Source: Leisingera daeponensis
GTDB lineage: Bacteria > Pseudomonadota > Alphaproteobacteria > Rhodobacterales > Rhodobacteraceae
Direction: 5' to 3'
Assembly (NCBI RefSeq): GCF_019801465.1
Contig: NZ_JAHVJA010000002.1
Span: 669,415 to 733,414 of the forward strand
DNA length: 64,000 bases
Numbering within the stretch: position 1 is the first letter of the stretch; each line of letters opens with the position of its first letter. Shown here one piece after another: positions 9,434 through 18,694 of this stretch. A program made the translations under genes and the position numbers. The notes below the pieces were generated by a model. It worked only from the letters and a program-made list of their open reading frames with translations, was not told the DNA's origin and did not search any database.

Positions 9434-12010
9434 CTAATATTTAGCGTAAGTTGGCGCGACCTGCCCGGTTTTACTGCCAATCGCCAGCTGGGCAGCGGCT
9501 AACCGCGCAACCGGCACACGAAACGGCGAACACGAAACGTAGTCAAAGCCCGCGTCACGGCAAAATGCAATCGATTCGGGGTTGCCGCCATGCTCGCCGC
9601 AGATCGACAGCGTGATAGCGCCGTTCTCCTCCCGGCCGCGCCGAACCCCCAGTTTCAGCAATTCGCCGACCCCGTCGGTATCCAGAACATGGAACGGATC
9701 TTCCGGAAACACACCCTGGTTCACATACTGTGACATGAACCGCCCGGCATCGTCCCGCGACAGGCCATAGGTCATCTGCGTTAGGTCATTGGTGCCGAAA
9801 CTGAGGAACGCCGTATGCGGCGAGATTTCCCCCGCACGCAGCGCTGCCCGCGGCGTTTCTACCATCACGCCCAGCCGGTAGGTGAAATCCTCGCCGCGCT
9901 CGAATTTGACTGCGGCAGCCACCGCATCAATGCGGGCCTTGACCAGCTCCACCTCGCGCTTGGCAGATACCAGCGGGATCATGATCTCCGGCACCACTGG
10001 CTCACCCCATTTCGAAGCCTCCAGCGTGGCCTCGAAAATGGCCCTAGCCTGCATGTCATAGATTTCCGGCACGGTGACGCCCAGCCGCACACCGCGCAAG
10101 CCCAGCATCGGATTGTACTCGTCCATCTCCTCAACCCGGCGGGTCACGTCGCTGACCGGAATACCCAGCGCCTCGGACAGCTCACGCTGACCGGTCTTGG
10201 TGGCTGGCAGGAACTCGTGCAGCGGCGGGTCGAACAGGCGGATGCAAACCGGCATGCCTTCCATGATCCGGAACAGCTCGCGGAAGTCATCGCGCTGCAT
10301 TGGCAGCAAACGTTCCAATACCGCCGCCCGCCCCGAGGGTGTCTCCGCAAAGATCATCTCCCGCATCACCGTCAGCCGCCCGGGCTCAAAGAACATATGC
10401 TCGGTGCGGCACAACCCGATACCCTGCGCATTGAACTTTCGCGCCATTTCAGCATCTTCCGGCGTATCCGCATTGGCCCGGATACCAATGTCGCGAGCTT
10501 CGTCCGCCCAGGTCAGCAAGGTCAGCAGCGCCCCGTCCTCGGCAGCCTCCAGCATCTGCGGCTGGCCTGCCAGCACCTGGCCGCTGCTGCCATCAATGGT
10601 AATGGTATCGCCCGGTTTGAACACCCGGCCGTCCGCCGCCTCGAGCATCTTGCGCTTGCTGTGGAATTTCATGTTGGAGGCGCCGACAATGCACGGCAAC
10701 CCCAGCCCGCGGCCAATCACCGCGGCGTGGCTGGTCATGCCGCCCTTTTCTGTCAGCACCCCTGCGGCGGCATGCATGCCGCGCACATCCTCAGGCGAGG
10801 TTTCCCGGCGCACCAGGATGCAAGGTTCGCCGCGCGCGGCACTGGCCTGCGCGCCTGCAGCAGTGAACACTAGCTTACCGGTGGCCGCACCGGGGCTGGC
10901 CGCAATCCCGCGGCCGATGACGTCGCGCTTGGCATCCGGTGCCACCTGGCGGTGCAGCAGTTCATTGAGGATATGCGCATCAACCCGCATCAGCGCTTCT
11001 TCCTTGGAGATCACCCCATCCTCGGCCAGTGCCACCGCAATGCGGACCGCCGCCTGCGCCGACCGCGTGACGCGGACCCCGTCCAGGATATGCACCCGGC
11101 CGTTTTCGACGACAAACTCCAGCTGCATCTCTTCGCGCAGCTTCACCCGCATCAGCGCGGCATGGGCTTTCAGATCAGCAAAGGCCTCCGGCGCCAGCTC
11201 CTCCAGCGACAGCCCGCGCGCATCCTTGCCCAGGTACAACGCCTTGGCCCCGGCGCCCAGCGCATCGCGTCCCTGGCTCTGGCTCAGGTAGCGGCCGGTC
11301 AGCTGCGGCATGCCCGTCGTCGAATTCACCAGCTGCAAAACACCGGAGCCGCACTCGCCCTGCCCTACGCCCGGGATCATCTCCTGCACCACCAGACCCA
11401 GGCCCGCATCGGCAGGCGCGCCCTTGGCCTGGCGCAGCAGCCGCGCCGAAGTTCCCTCCCAGGCCCGTGCCATTGAGCGCAGCACTGCCGCCAGCTGCTC
11501 GCTCGGGTCCTGCGGGAACGGCTCATCCGTCTCCGCCTCATAAGCATGCAGGATTTCGCTCAGCGCATCGGGACCGCCGTCCTCGACATCATCGAACACA
11601 TCCGGGTCCAGACGCGCCACATGCACCGCATAGGATTGCACGAACCGCAAATAAAGCGCCGCCGCGGCCTCCCGCCCCAAGCTGTCGCAGAGGTCGACAT
11701 AGCGCGCATCGTTCATGCCGATATTCAGGATCGCCCCTGGACCGCCCCAGTCCGGGTCCTCCGAAGACGGGCGCACGCACAGCAGCGCCTCGTGATCGAA
11801 CTCCGAAAGCACCACATCCAGGTCCGGCATCTGACCTTCGGCAATGGAGTGCACCGCATCAAAAGACAGCGCCACCGTGCGCGGCACCGGCAGGTCCAGC
11901 CGCACCAGCCGCTGCAAGCACTTGGCCCGCCCGCCATGGGTGGCGGTGGCAATCGGTGCGGTCGCTGTGATGAGGCAAGCCGGCGGGGTCTGTTCGAAAT
12001 CTTTCTGCAC
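9434..12010 (-). CDS. Pyruvate, phosphate dikinase-like protein with divergent nucleotide domain
   Basis: This 858-residue protein has the full PPDK plan: an ATP-grasp-like N-terminal domain, a swivelling phosphohistidine domain (TSHAAVIGRG, His near residue 430), and a C-terminal PEP/pyruvate TIM barrel with the active-site Cys in SICGEHGG. The two C-terminal domains look intact. The N-terminal domain departs from standard PPDK: the GGKG loop reads GGRAKC, the SGARASMPGMM block reads PSSEDPDWGGPGAI, and the QTR near the domain end is lost. It may not use ATP, Pi and pyruvate normally. The GTG start has AAAGGAGA nine bases upstream; the longer ATG reading from 12157 would run through the glyS terminator. 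Confidence 0.85.
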   Translation of the reverse strand: MQKDFEQTPPACLITATAPIATATHGGRAKCLQRLVRLDLPVPRTVALSFDAVHSIAEGQMPDLDVVLSEFDHEALLCVRPSSEDPDWGGPGAILNIGMNDARYVDLCDSLGREAAAALYLRFVQSYAVHVARLDPDVFDDVEDGGPDALSEILHAYEAETDEPFPQDPSEQLAAVLRSMARAWEGTSARLLRQAKGAPADAGLGLVVQEMIPGVGQGECGSGVLQLVNSTTGMPQLTGRYLSQSQGRDALGAGAKALYLGKDARGLSLEELAPEAFADLKAHAALMRVKLREEMQLEFVVENGRVHILDGVRVTRSAQAAVRIAVALAEDGVISKEEALMRVDAHILNELLHRQVAPDAKRDVIGRGIAASPGAATGKLVFTAAGAQASAARGEPCILVRRETSPEDVRGMHAAAGVLTEKGGMTSHAAVIGRGLGLPCIVGASNMKFHSKRKMLEAADGRVFKPGDTITIDGSSGQVLAGQPQMLEAAEDGALLTLLTWADEARDIGIRANADTPEDAEMARKFNAQGIGLCRTEHMFFEPGRLTVMREMIFAETPSGRAAVLERLLPMQRDDFRELFRIMEGMPVCIRLFDPPLHEFLPATKTGQRELSEALGIPVSDVTRRVEEMDEYNPMLGLRGVRLGVTVPEIYDMQARAIFEATLEASKWGEPVVPEIMIPLVSAKREVELVKARIDAVAAAVKFERGEDFTYRLGVMVETPRAALRAGEISPHTAFLSFGTNDLTQMTYGLSRDDAGRFMSQYVNQGVFPEDPFHVLDTDGVGELLKLGVRRGREENGAITLSICGEHGGNPESIAFCRDAGFDYVSCSPFRVPVARLAAAQLAIGSKTGQVAPTYAKY

Positions 12011-12111
12011 TGCAGCGTGTCTCCTTTGCCTGTCACCATAAGGGGATGCGGCGACGGCGCAAGAGTCTTGTAACAGGGCGGCGACGCATAAAGCGGGTGC
12101 AGATACGAAAA

Positions 12112-12139
12112 ACCGGCCTTCCCTGACGGAAAGGCCGGT
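12112..12139 (-). terminator. Rho-independent terminator after glyS
   Basis: Read on the minus strand, a 12-bp stem (one G-U pair) beginning ACCGGCC and ending GGCCGGT, with a GTCA loop, is followed by five T residues. It lies about 50 bases past the glyS stop and upstream of the PPDK-like gene. This separates their transcription and supports the GTG start at 12010. Confidence 0.85.
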
Positions 12140-12187
12140 GCTTCCGGCTGGAGTCATTTTGGAAAGGTGAAAGAGCGGGCGACTCTC

Positions 12188-14287
12188 TCAGCCCTCAACC
12201 TTGGTGAGGTCCGCCACCTGGCCGCAAACCGCGCGGATCTGGCTGAGAAGATTCAGCCTGTTGCGGCGCACCACTTCACTGTCCGCATTGACCTGCACCG
12301 CTTCAAAGAACGCATCGATGGGTGCCCGCAGGGCCGCCATGCCCCGCATGGCGGCCGCGAAATCCTCGGCCGCGATGGCCGGAGAGATCGCCGCCCCGCC
12401 TGCCTCCAGCGCATCGAACAGCGCTTTTTCGCTGTCATCCTCGGCAAACTTGCGGTCGGCGCCATAGGAATACTCGACGCCATCCTTTTCCTCTGCCTGG
12501 GACAGGATGTTGTTGGCGCGTTTGAAGCCCTGCAAGAGGTTCTCGCCGTCCTCGGTCTTCAGGAAATTCTCCAGCGCGCGGGCACGCTTAACCAGCAGGG
12601 TCAGGTCGTCGTTGCCGTCCATGGCGATGCAGGCGTCGATCACGTCATGGCGGATGCCCTGATCGCGCAGGAAGACCTTGAGACGGTCATGGAAGAAGGA
12701 GAGGAGGTCGTTCACATCAGCAAATGCTTCACCTGACGCACCTTCACGCTTGCCAGTAATCTCAGCGGCTTTGCCAAAGACCAAATTGAGCGACATCCGC
12801 ACATCATTCTCCAGCACCAGCCGGATCACCCCCAGCGCAGCGCGGCGCAGGGCGAACGGGTCCTTGGAGCCGGTGGGCTTTTCGTCAATCGCCCAGAAGC
12901 CGGTCAGCGTGTCCAGCTTATCGGCCAGCGCAACGGCCACCGAAACCGGCTCCGACGGCACATCGTCGCCCGGGCCCAGCGGCGAATAATGCTGCTGGCA
13001 GGCGTTTGCCACGGCTGAGGGCAGGCCCGCCGCCTCGGCGTAGTAGCGGCCCATCAGCCCCTGAAGCTCAGGGAATTCATAGACCATCTCAGAACTGAGA
13101 TCGGCCTTGGCCACCCGCGCCGCCTGTTCCGCCAGATCCTCATCAGCCCCAACAACCGGCGCGATCTCCCGCGCCAGCGCGGCGATACGGTCAATCCGCG
13201 CCGCCTGGGTGCCCAGCTTGTTGTGGAAGGTCACGTTGCCCAGGTTCTCCACCCAGACGCTCATGCCTGCCTCGGATTTCGCGGTGCGCAGGTCGTTCTC
13301 CCAGAAGAACTTGGCATCCGCCAGGCGCGCCGACAGGACTTTTTGGTTGCCCGCCAGGATGGTGGCTCCATTGTCCGCGGTCTCGCGGTTGGCGACGGTG
13401 ATGAATTTCTCGATCCGGCCGGTCTTGGGGTTCTTCACCGAGAAGAACTTCTGATGCTCCTTCATCGAGGTCTGCAGCACCTCCGGCGGCAGTGCCAGGA
13501 ATTCTTCGTCAATCGCGCCCATCAGCACCACCGGCCATTCGACCAGCCCGGCAACCTCGGCCAAGAGGCCCTTGTCCTCGACCACTTCCAGCCCGTTGGC
13601 AAAGGCCTGATTGGCCGCCTCCTGCCAGATCGCCTCGGCCCGCTCGCGGGCATCCAGCACCACATGGGCACGCTTCAGCTTGGCGGCATAGTCGTCAAAA
13701 CCGATGACGGTGATCTCGTCCGGCGCCATGAAGCGGTGGCCGCGGGTGGTGTTGCCGGACTTGATGCCGTCGATGTCCAGATCAACTACGGATGCGCCTG
13801 CCTCATCCGACAGGATACACAGGATCGAATGCAAGGGCCGCACCCAGCGCAAGGCGCCTGCGCCCCAGCGCATCGACTTGGGCCAGGGGAAGTTGCGGAT
13901 ACAGTCTTCCAGCACTTCGGCAATGATTTCGGCTGCCGGGCGGCCCGGCTTTTCGATCATCGCAAAGTAAACTGCACCTTTGGGGGTCTCGCGCTCTTCC
14001 AGCTGCTCGCGGCTCAGGCCCGCGCCGCGCAGGAAGCCCTCGATCGCCTTGTCCGGCGCGCCCACTTTCGGCCCCTTGCGCTCTTCGCGGATAGTGGGGC
14101 TTTCTGCCAGCAGGCCGTCCACCGCCAGGGTCAGGCGGCGCGGTGTCGACAGCGCGGCGGCCCCGGCATAGGTCAGACCCGCCTCAACCAGGCCATCGGT
14201 CACGCGCTTCTTCAGGTCCTCGGCGGCACGCGCCTGCATGCGGGCCGGGATTTCCTCGGAAAACAGTTCAATCAGCAGATCGGGCAT
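12188..14287 (-). CDS. glyS: Glycine-tRNA ligase beta subunit
   Basis: The beta subunit of the bacterial alpha2-beta2 glycyl-tRNA synthetase supplies tRNA recognition. The 699-residue length is normal. It starts MPDLLIELFSEEIPARMQ, the standard N-terminus, and contains conserved blocks such as ERKGPKVGAP near residue 90 and TGSKDPFALRRAALGVIR near 535, with a C-terminal anticodon-binding/HD-like helical part. The alpha subunit glyQ is just upstream, separated by a small membrane-protein gene. A strong terminator follows. Confidence 0.97.
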   Translation of the reverse strand: MPDLLIELFSEEIPARMQARAAEDLKKRVTDGLVEAGLTYAGAAALSTPRRLTLAVDGLLAESPTIREERKGPKVGAPDKAIEGFLRGAGLSREQLEERETPKGAVYFAMIEKPGRPAAEIIAEVLEDCIRNFPWPKSMRWGAGALRWVRPLHSILCILSDEAGASVVDLDIDGIKSGNTTRGHRFMAPDEITVIGFDDYAAKLKRAHVVLDARERAEAIWQEAANQAFANGLEVVEDKGLLAEVAGLVEWPVVLMGAIDEEFLALPPEVLQTSMKEHQKFFSVKNPKTGRIEKFITVANRETADNGATILAGNQKVLSARLADAKFFWENDLRTAKSEAGMSVWVENLGNVTFHNKLGTQAARIDRIAALAREIAPVVGADEDLAEQAARVAKADLSSEMVYEFPELQGLMGRYYAEAAGLPSAVANACQQHYSPLGPGDDVPSEPVSVAVALADKLDTLTGFWAIDEKPTGSKDPFALRRAALGVIRLVLENDVRMSLNLVFGKAAEITGKREGASGEAFADVNDLLSFFHDRLKVFLRDQGIRHDVIDACIAMDGNDDLTLLVKRARALENFLKTEDGENLLQGFKRANNILSQAEEKDGVEYSYGADRKFAEDDSEKALFDALEAGGAAISPAIAAEDFAAAMRGMAALRAPIDAFFEAVQVNADSEVVRRNRLNLLSQIRAVCGQVADLTKVEG

Positions 14288-14360
14288 CAGATATCCTCGG
14301 GCGTGGCCGCGCGGGCGGGCGCAGCGGAAAATTCAGAAAATTCGGGCAAGATGCGGGGCA

Positions 14361-14897
14361 CTATCCGTTGCCTCCGCCGGCCTCAGGCCGCGGCGGGCAT
14401 TCCTCGCCCACCACGGTGCCGTCATAGGCTTTCTGGCCGCAGTCATTCAGCTCATGCCAGACATAGCCGCGGCCCTCATTGGTGACGGCGACAATCCGGT
14501 CGACGCCATAAGAGATGTTCTTGACCGACAGGAAGGATTTGGCTGAACCCTCCGCCAGCTTGGCGCCAATACCGGCGGCATCAAAGCACTCGAACCAGTC
14601 CGGCGCATTGCGCGGCTCTGTCTTGTCCGACAGGGTAAAGACCTGCGCCAGCTGATCCGGCGACACCTTGGTGGTGAAACAGGCCCGGTAACGGATGGGG
14701 GAGCTGTCGGCGTCAATCGCCTCAAAATCCGCATAGGCAATCGGCTGGGCCTCGCCGCCATCCAGCGGCACCAGCATCACATCGCGGCCCGGCTGCAGCG
14801 CGACCTCGTCATAGAAGCCATAGACCTGCAGGTAATACATCGCCCCCCCGGCCGCGAGGCTGGAGACGATCAGGATCAGGGCAAGGAATTTCCCCAT
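14361..14897 (-). CDS. Uncharacterised membrane-anchored protein between glyQ and glyS (DUF6446-like)
   Basis: This 178-residue protein starts MGKFLALILIVSSLAAGGAM, a single N-terminal membrane segment or uncleaved signal. A soluble domain of about 150 residues follows, with three cysteines (RYRACFTTK, WFECFDAAG, NDCGQKAY) and ending in a Pro/Gly-rich tail. The domain is probably periplasmic. I recognise it as a conserved uncharacterised protein of this gene position in Rhodobacteraceae, which I recall as DUF6446. Its start is 17 bases after the glyQ stop, so it is co-transcribed with both synthetase subunits. The function is unknown. Confidence 0.85.
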   Translation of the reverse strand: MGKFLALILIVSSLAAGGAMYYLQVYGFYDEVALQPGRDVMLVPLDGGEAQPIAYADFEAIDADSSPIRYRACFTTKVSPDQLAQVFTLSDKTEPRNAPDWFECFDAAGIGAKLAEGSAKSFLSVKNISYGVDRIVAVTNEGRGYVWHELNDCGQKAYDGTVVGEECPPRPEAGGGNG

Positions 14898-14914
14898 GGT
14901 ATGCCGCCCCCTGC

Positions 14915-15856
14915 TCAGGCCGCGCTCTCGGGCGTGAACCCGCCAGCTTCGGTCAGCACAAAGGCATCGGCGCATTGCTTGGCCAGCGCCCGGACCCGGC
15001 CGATATAGGCCTGGCGTTCGGTGACCGAAATCACCCCGCGTGCATCCAGCAGGTTGAAGATGTGGCTGGCTTTGATGCACTGGTCGTAAGCCGGATGCGC
15101 CATAATGATGCGTTTGCCGGTCTTCGGGTCCTGATGCTCCTGCGCGAGGATCGCGGCGCATTCGGCCTCCGCCTCCTCGAAATGGCGCAGCAGCACCTCG
15201 GTGTTGGCCACGTCAAAGTTCCAGCGCGCGTATTCTTCCTCAGTCTGCTTGAACACATCGCCATAAGACAGCGGGATCAGTGCGTCCGGGTCGTTGAACG
15301 GCATGTCCATCACGTGATCGACGCCCAGAATGTACATCGCCAGACGCTCCAGCCCGTAGGTCAGCTCACCCGACACAGGGTGGCAGTCATGGCCGCCGAC
15401 CTGCTGGAAATAGGTGAACTGGCTGACTTCCATGCCGTCGCACCAGACTTCCCAGCCCAGCCCCCAGGCGCCAAGTGTAGGGCTTTCCCAGTCATCCTCG
15501 ACAAAGCGGATGTCGTGCATCTCCATATCGACGCCAATCGCCTCCAGGCTGCCCAGATACAGCTCCTGCAGGTTCGGCGGGCTGGGTTTGATCAGCACCT
15601 GATACTGGTAGTAGTGCTGCAGCCGGTTCGGGTTCTCGCCGTAACGCCCGTCGGTGGGGCGGCGCGAGGGCTGCACATAGGCCGCGGCCCAGGCCTTGGA
15701 CCCCAGCGAGCGCAGCGTGGTCGCCGGGTGGAACGTGCCGGCGCCGACTTCCATGTCATAGGGCTGCATCACCGCGCAGCCTTTGGCGGCCCAGTAGTTC
15801 TGGAGCCTCAGGATAATCTCTTGGAAGGAGCGCGGCGCGCCGTTGGTCTGGGTCAT
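14915..15856 (-). CDS. glyQ: Glycine-tRNA ligase alpha subunit
   Basis: The catalytic alpha subunit charges tRNA-Gly with glycine using ATP. The 313-residue length matches the family. It begins [19 protein letters not shown] and carries the class II synthetase motifs [20 protein letters not shown] near residue 33, [20 protein letters not shown] near 75 and the motif-3 region with [12 protein letters not shown] near 165. The internal position of a small membrane-protein gene before glyS is the only unusual point. Confidence 0.98.
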   Translation of the reverse strand: MTQTNGAPRSFQEIILRLQNYWAAKGCAVMQPYDMEVGAGTFHPATTLRSLGSKAWAAAYVQPSRRPTDGRYGENPNRLQHYYQYQVLIKPSPPNLQELYLGSLEAIGVDMEMHDIRFVEDDWESPTLGAWGLGWEVWCDGMEVSQFTYFQQVGGHDCHPVSGELTYGLERLAMYILGVDHVMDMPFNDPDALIPLSYGDVFKQTEEEYARWNFDVANTEVLLRHFEEAEAECAAILAQEHQDPKTGKRIIMAHPAYDQCIKASHIFNLLDARGVISVTERQAYIGRVRALAKQCADAFVLTEAGGFTPESAA

Positions 15857-16111
15857 CTCTTATCCCTTTGGGGGCATCTGGGGCAGCAATTGCGGGGTTC
15901 TTCCTATGCAAGGCTCTTGGCAGGGTCAACGCCCTGCGGCGCGTCAGGCTCCGGCGATGCCCCGCTGCCCGGAGCACATCGGCAACAAAAGTGCGGGAAT
16001 GCGGCAACGGGCCGGCAATTCCCCCTGCCGTGAGGAGTTTCCATTGCCGCCGCAAAGTGCTTAATCTCCGCAGCAAGAATAAGAGCACTTCCGGGATACG
16101 AGGCCCTGACA
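15857..16111. other. Divergent intergenic region glyQ / SPOR-domain protein
   Basis: The region holds 255 bases between two divergent starts. It must contain both promoters, but I cannot place them. No coding signal or strong hairpin is seen. Confidence 0.5.
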
Positions 16112-17878
16112 ATGAAAAAACTGTTTGCCGCTCTGGCGCTGCCGCTGATTGCGCTGGCCATAGCGTTCACGGCGCCGGTTTCGGCGCAAAGCAGCCGCGA
16201 TGCGGTCTGGATCCAGATCGCCGCCCGCCCATCGCTGCGCGAAGCGGAGAACGAAGCCCGCAGCTTTGCGGCGCGCCTGCCCGATGTCTCCGGATACGCG
16301 CTCGGCGGCGGCTGGTACGGCGTGGTTCTGGGCCCATACGCCCGCGAGGACGCCGAGCGCGTTCTGCAGGTCTACCGCGCCGAAGGCCAGATCCCGCGCG
16401 ACAGCTTCATCGCCTTTGAACGCAACCTGCGCAGCCAGTTCTACCCGGTGGCCGCGGATGCCACCCAGCCCGCGGAACCGGCGCCAGTTCCGGCACCGGC
16501 TGAAAGCGCAGTGCAGGAACCGCAGCAGCAGGCTGCCCTGCCATCGGGCCTGCCGGATGAAACCCCGGCCCAGGCGCGCCGCAGCGAAAGCACGCTCAGC
16601 CGTGAAGAGCGTATGGAACTGCAGGTCGCGCTGAAGGCCGCAGGATTCTATAACTCCGGCATTGACGGCGCCTTCGGCCGCGGCACCCGCGCTTCGATGG
16701 GCGACTGGCAGGCCGCACGCGGCTTTGAGCCGACCGGCGTGCTGACCACCGCTCAGCGCCAGGTGCTGATGGATGAATACAACGCGCCGCTGATTTCCGT
16801 CGGCATGACCCGGATGGAGGACGCCAAGGCAGGTATCGCCTTGCAGATTCCGGCAGGAGAAGTGGCTTTTGACCGTTATGAATCGCCCTTCGCCCACTAC
16901 ACCAGCAAGGGCGGCCTGGGAGCCCAGGTTCTGCTGATCAGCCAGCCCGGCGACAAGCGCACCCTGTTCGGCCTCTACGACATCCTGCAGACGCTGGAGA
17001 TCGTGCCGCTGGACGGCCCGCGAGAACGCGGCTCTGACAGCTTCACCATCGAAGGCCGCAACAGCAAGATCGTTTCCTTCACCCAAGCCAGCCTGAAGAA
17101 CGGCGAGATCAAGGGGTTCACCCTGATCTGGCCGGCCGGCGACGAAGACCGCCGGACCCGCGTTCTGGCGGCAATGCAGGCCAGCTTCACCCGCCTCGAC
17201 GGAGTGCTGGACCCGGCCGCCGGCGGCGACGCGGTGCAGAGCATTGACCTGGTGTCCGGCCTGGAAATCCGCAAGCCGAAGCTGTCGCGCACCGGCTTCT
17301 TCGTGGACGACAGCGGCACTGTGCTGACCACCTCGGATGCGGTGGCCGGCTGTACCCGGATCACCCTGGATCACGGTTACCAGGCCGAGATTGCCGCCAA
17401 TAACGCCGACGACGGTATTGCGATCCTGAAACCAACACAGGCGCTGGCGCCTGCCGCAGTTGCCGGCCTCAGCACTGCCTCGCCGCGGCTGCAGTCCGAG
17501 GTTGCAGTTTCCGGATTTTCCTATGAAGGCGTGCTCGGCGCACCCAGCCTCACATGGGGCAAGATTGCCGATGTAAAAAGCCTCGACGGCAACAGAAATG
17601 TCGCCCGTCTGGATCTGACCGCACAGCCAGGTGACGCCGGCGGCCCGGTTCTGGACGCAAGCGGTGCGGTGCTGGGGATGCTGCTGCCGCAGCAGACCGG
17701 CAGCCGGCAGCTGCCCGAAGGTGTGAGTTTTGCGGTGAATGCCGAGGTGATCCGCGGCGCCTTGAACGCAGCCGGTGTGACCCCCGCCGCACAGTCCGCC
17801 TCCGGCGGCAGCCTGCCCAAAGCAGCGATGACCCGGCTCGCCTCCGGCATGACTGTACTGGTCAGTTGCTGGGAGTAA
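16112..17878 (+). CDS. Secreted SPOR / peptidoglycan-binding / trypsin-like protein, apparently inactive protease
   Basis: This 588-residue protein has an N-terminal signal peptide (to about residue 28, ending VSAQ). A SPOR-like domain (about 30-110), a Pro/Ala/Glu linker and a peptidoglycan-binding type 1 domain (about 165-225, FYNSGIDGAFGRGTRASM) follow, then a middle beta domain and a C-terminal chymotrypsin-fold domain (about 390-560). The nucleophile motif reads GDAGGPV instead of GDSGGPV, and the histidine motif reads TTSDAV instead of TNAHVV. The Asp in DDGIAIL remains. It is therefore probably a pseudoprotease that binds wall or substrate rather than cutting. A strong terminator follows. 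Confidence 0.82.
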   Translation: MKKLFAALALPLIALAIAFTAPVSAQSSRDAVWIQIAARPSLREAENEARSFAARLPDVSGYALGGGWYGVVLGPYAREDAERVLQVYRAEGQIPRDSFIAFERNLRSQFYPVAADATQPAEPAPVPAPAESAVQEPQQQAALPSGLPDETPAQARRSESTLSREERMELQVALKAAGFYNSGIDGAFGRGTRASMGDWQAARGFEPTGVLTTAQRQVLMDEYNAPLISVGMTRMEDAKAGIALQIPAGEVAFDRYESPFAHYTSKGGLGAQVLLISQPGDKRTLFGLYDILQTLEIVPLDGPRERGSDSFTIEGRNSKIVSFTQASLKNGEIKGFTLIWPAGDEDRRTRVLAAMQASFTRLDGVLDPAAGGDAVQSIDLVSGLEIRKPKLSRTGFFVDDSGTVLTTSDAVAGCTRITLDHGYQAEIAANNADDGIAILKPTQALAPAAVAGLSTASPRLQSEVAVSGFSYEGVLGAPSLTWGKIADVKSLDGNRNVARLDLTAQPGDAGGPVLDASGAVLGMLLPQQTGSRQLPEGVSFAVNAEVIRGALNAAGVTPAAQSASGGSLPKAAMTRLASGMTVLVSCWE

Positions 17879-17918
17879 TGGCACCGGCCGACACCGGTCG
17901 GCCTGCCCAAATAACGAA

Positions 17919-17945
17919 GCCGGCGCGTTTTTCGCGCCGGCTTTT
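17919..17945 (+). terminator. Rho-independent terminator after the pseudoprotease gene
   Basis: A perfect 9-bp stem (GCCGGCGCG / CGCGCCGGC) closes a TTTTT loop and is followed by TTTT. It lies 40 bases past the stop, between convergent genes, and may serve both strands. Confidence 0.9.
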
Positions 17946-18024
17946 CAGTTTCCAGGACTCCCGGCGGGCAGCTCATAAGCGGGCTTGCGTTTGAGACAGG
18001 CTCCCCAGCTGCCGCCGTGTCGGA

Positions 18025-18666
18025 TCAATAGGGGTGAATGCGGCCATCCCAGGTGTGAAAGCAGCCAGTGGTGTCCAGGGTCAGGATATCGAACTCGTTG
18101 ATCAGCCCTGACACCGACTCCTGCACTGTGATCTCGCCGTCATAACCGCCCATGTCGGTCTGCACCCAGCCCGGGTGGTAGATGCCGACGGCGATTCCTT
18201 CCGGCTTCAGGTCGGTGGCCAGGTTGCGCCCGATGTTTAGGGCCGCCGCCTTAGACGCGCGATAGGCATAGCTGCCGCCCGGCGCCCGGCTGTGGCTCGC
18301 CATCTGCGACGACAATATCGCGATCTTCGGCGCTTCCGCCAACCGCAAGTTCGGCAGCATTGCCTGCACCGTCAGGAACACGCCCGTCACATTGGCGGCC
18401 AGGGTCTTGGTCCAGACCTCGGCCGAGTAATCCTCAAGCCCCATCGCCTTGTCGATATAGACGCCGGCATTGCACACCAGCAGGTCGACCGGCCGGCCCT
18501 TGATCTGGGCGGCAAACCGTGCCTGCTGGCCAGGGTCGGAGACATCCAGCTTGACGCCTGAGGAATGATCGCGCGAGGTGCCCGTCACCTCATAGCCAGT
18601 TTCCCGCAGCTGCTTCACCAGCTCCTTACCGATGCCGCGGCTGGTTCCTGTTACAACTGCATGCAT
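18025..18666 (-). CDS. Short-chain dehydrogenase/reductase
   Basis: This 213-residue NAD(P)-binding oxidoreductase begins MHAVVTGTSRGIGKEL, with the SDR nucleotide motif TGxxxGIG at residues 6-13. It also has NAGV near residue 73, the catalytic Ser in ILSSQ near 120 and the catalytic YxxxK pair in AYRASKAA near 145. The substrate is unknown. I start at this ATG because the Rossmann strand begins immediately; 29 upstream codons are Cys/Arg-rich and unlike protein. It follows the DUF1178 gene by 28 bases on the same strand. Confidence 0.92.
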   Translation of the reverse strand: MHAVVTGTSRGIGKELVKQLRETGYEVTGTSRDHSSGVKLDVSDPGQQARFAAQIKGRPVDLLVCNAGVYIDKAMGLEDYSAEVWTKTLAANVTGVFLTVQAMLPNLRLAEAPKIAILSSQMASHSRAPGGSYAYRASKAAALNIGRNLATDLKPEGIAVGIYHPGWVQTDMGGYDGEITVQESVSGLINEFDILTLDTTGCFHTWDGRIHPY

Positions 18667-18694
18667 TCTGCCGTGCCCTTCAGTTTGAATTTCG

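Noticed and set aside
12011..12157. A 49-codon N-terminal extension of the PPDK-like protein
   Set aside because: It runs through the glyS terminator and has no ribosome site, whereas the GTG at 12010 has a strong one.
16061..17884. A 607-codon minus-strand open frame opposite the pseudoprotease gene
   Set aside because: The plus-strand frame has a signal peptide and recognisable domains. The minus frame has none.
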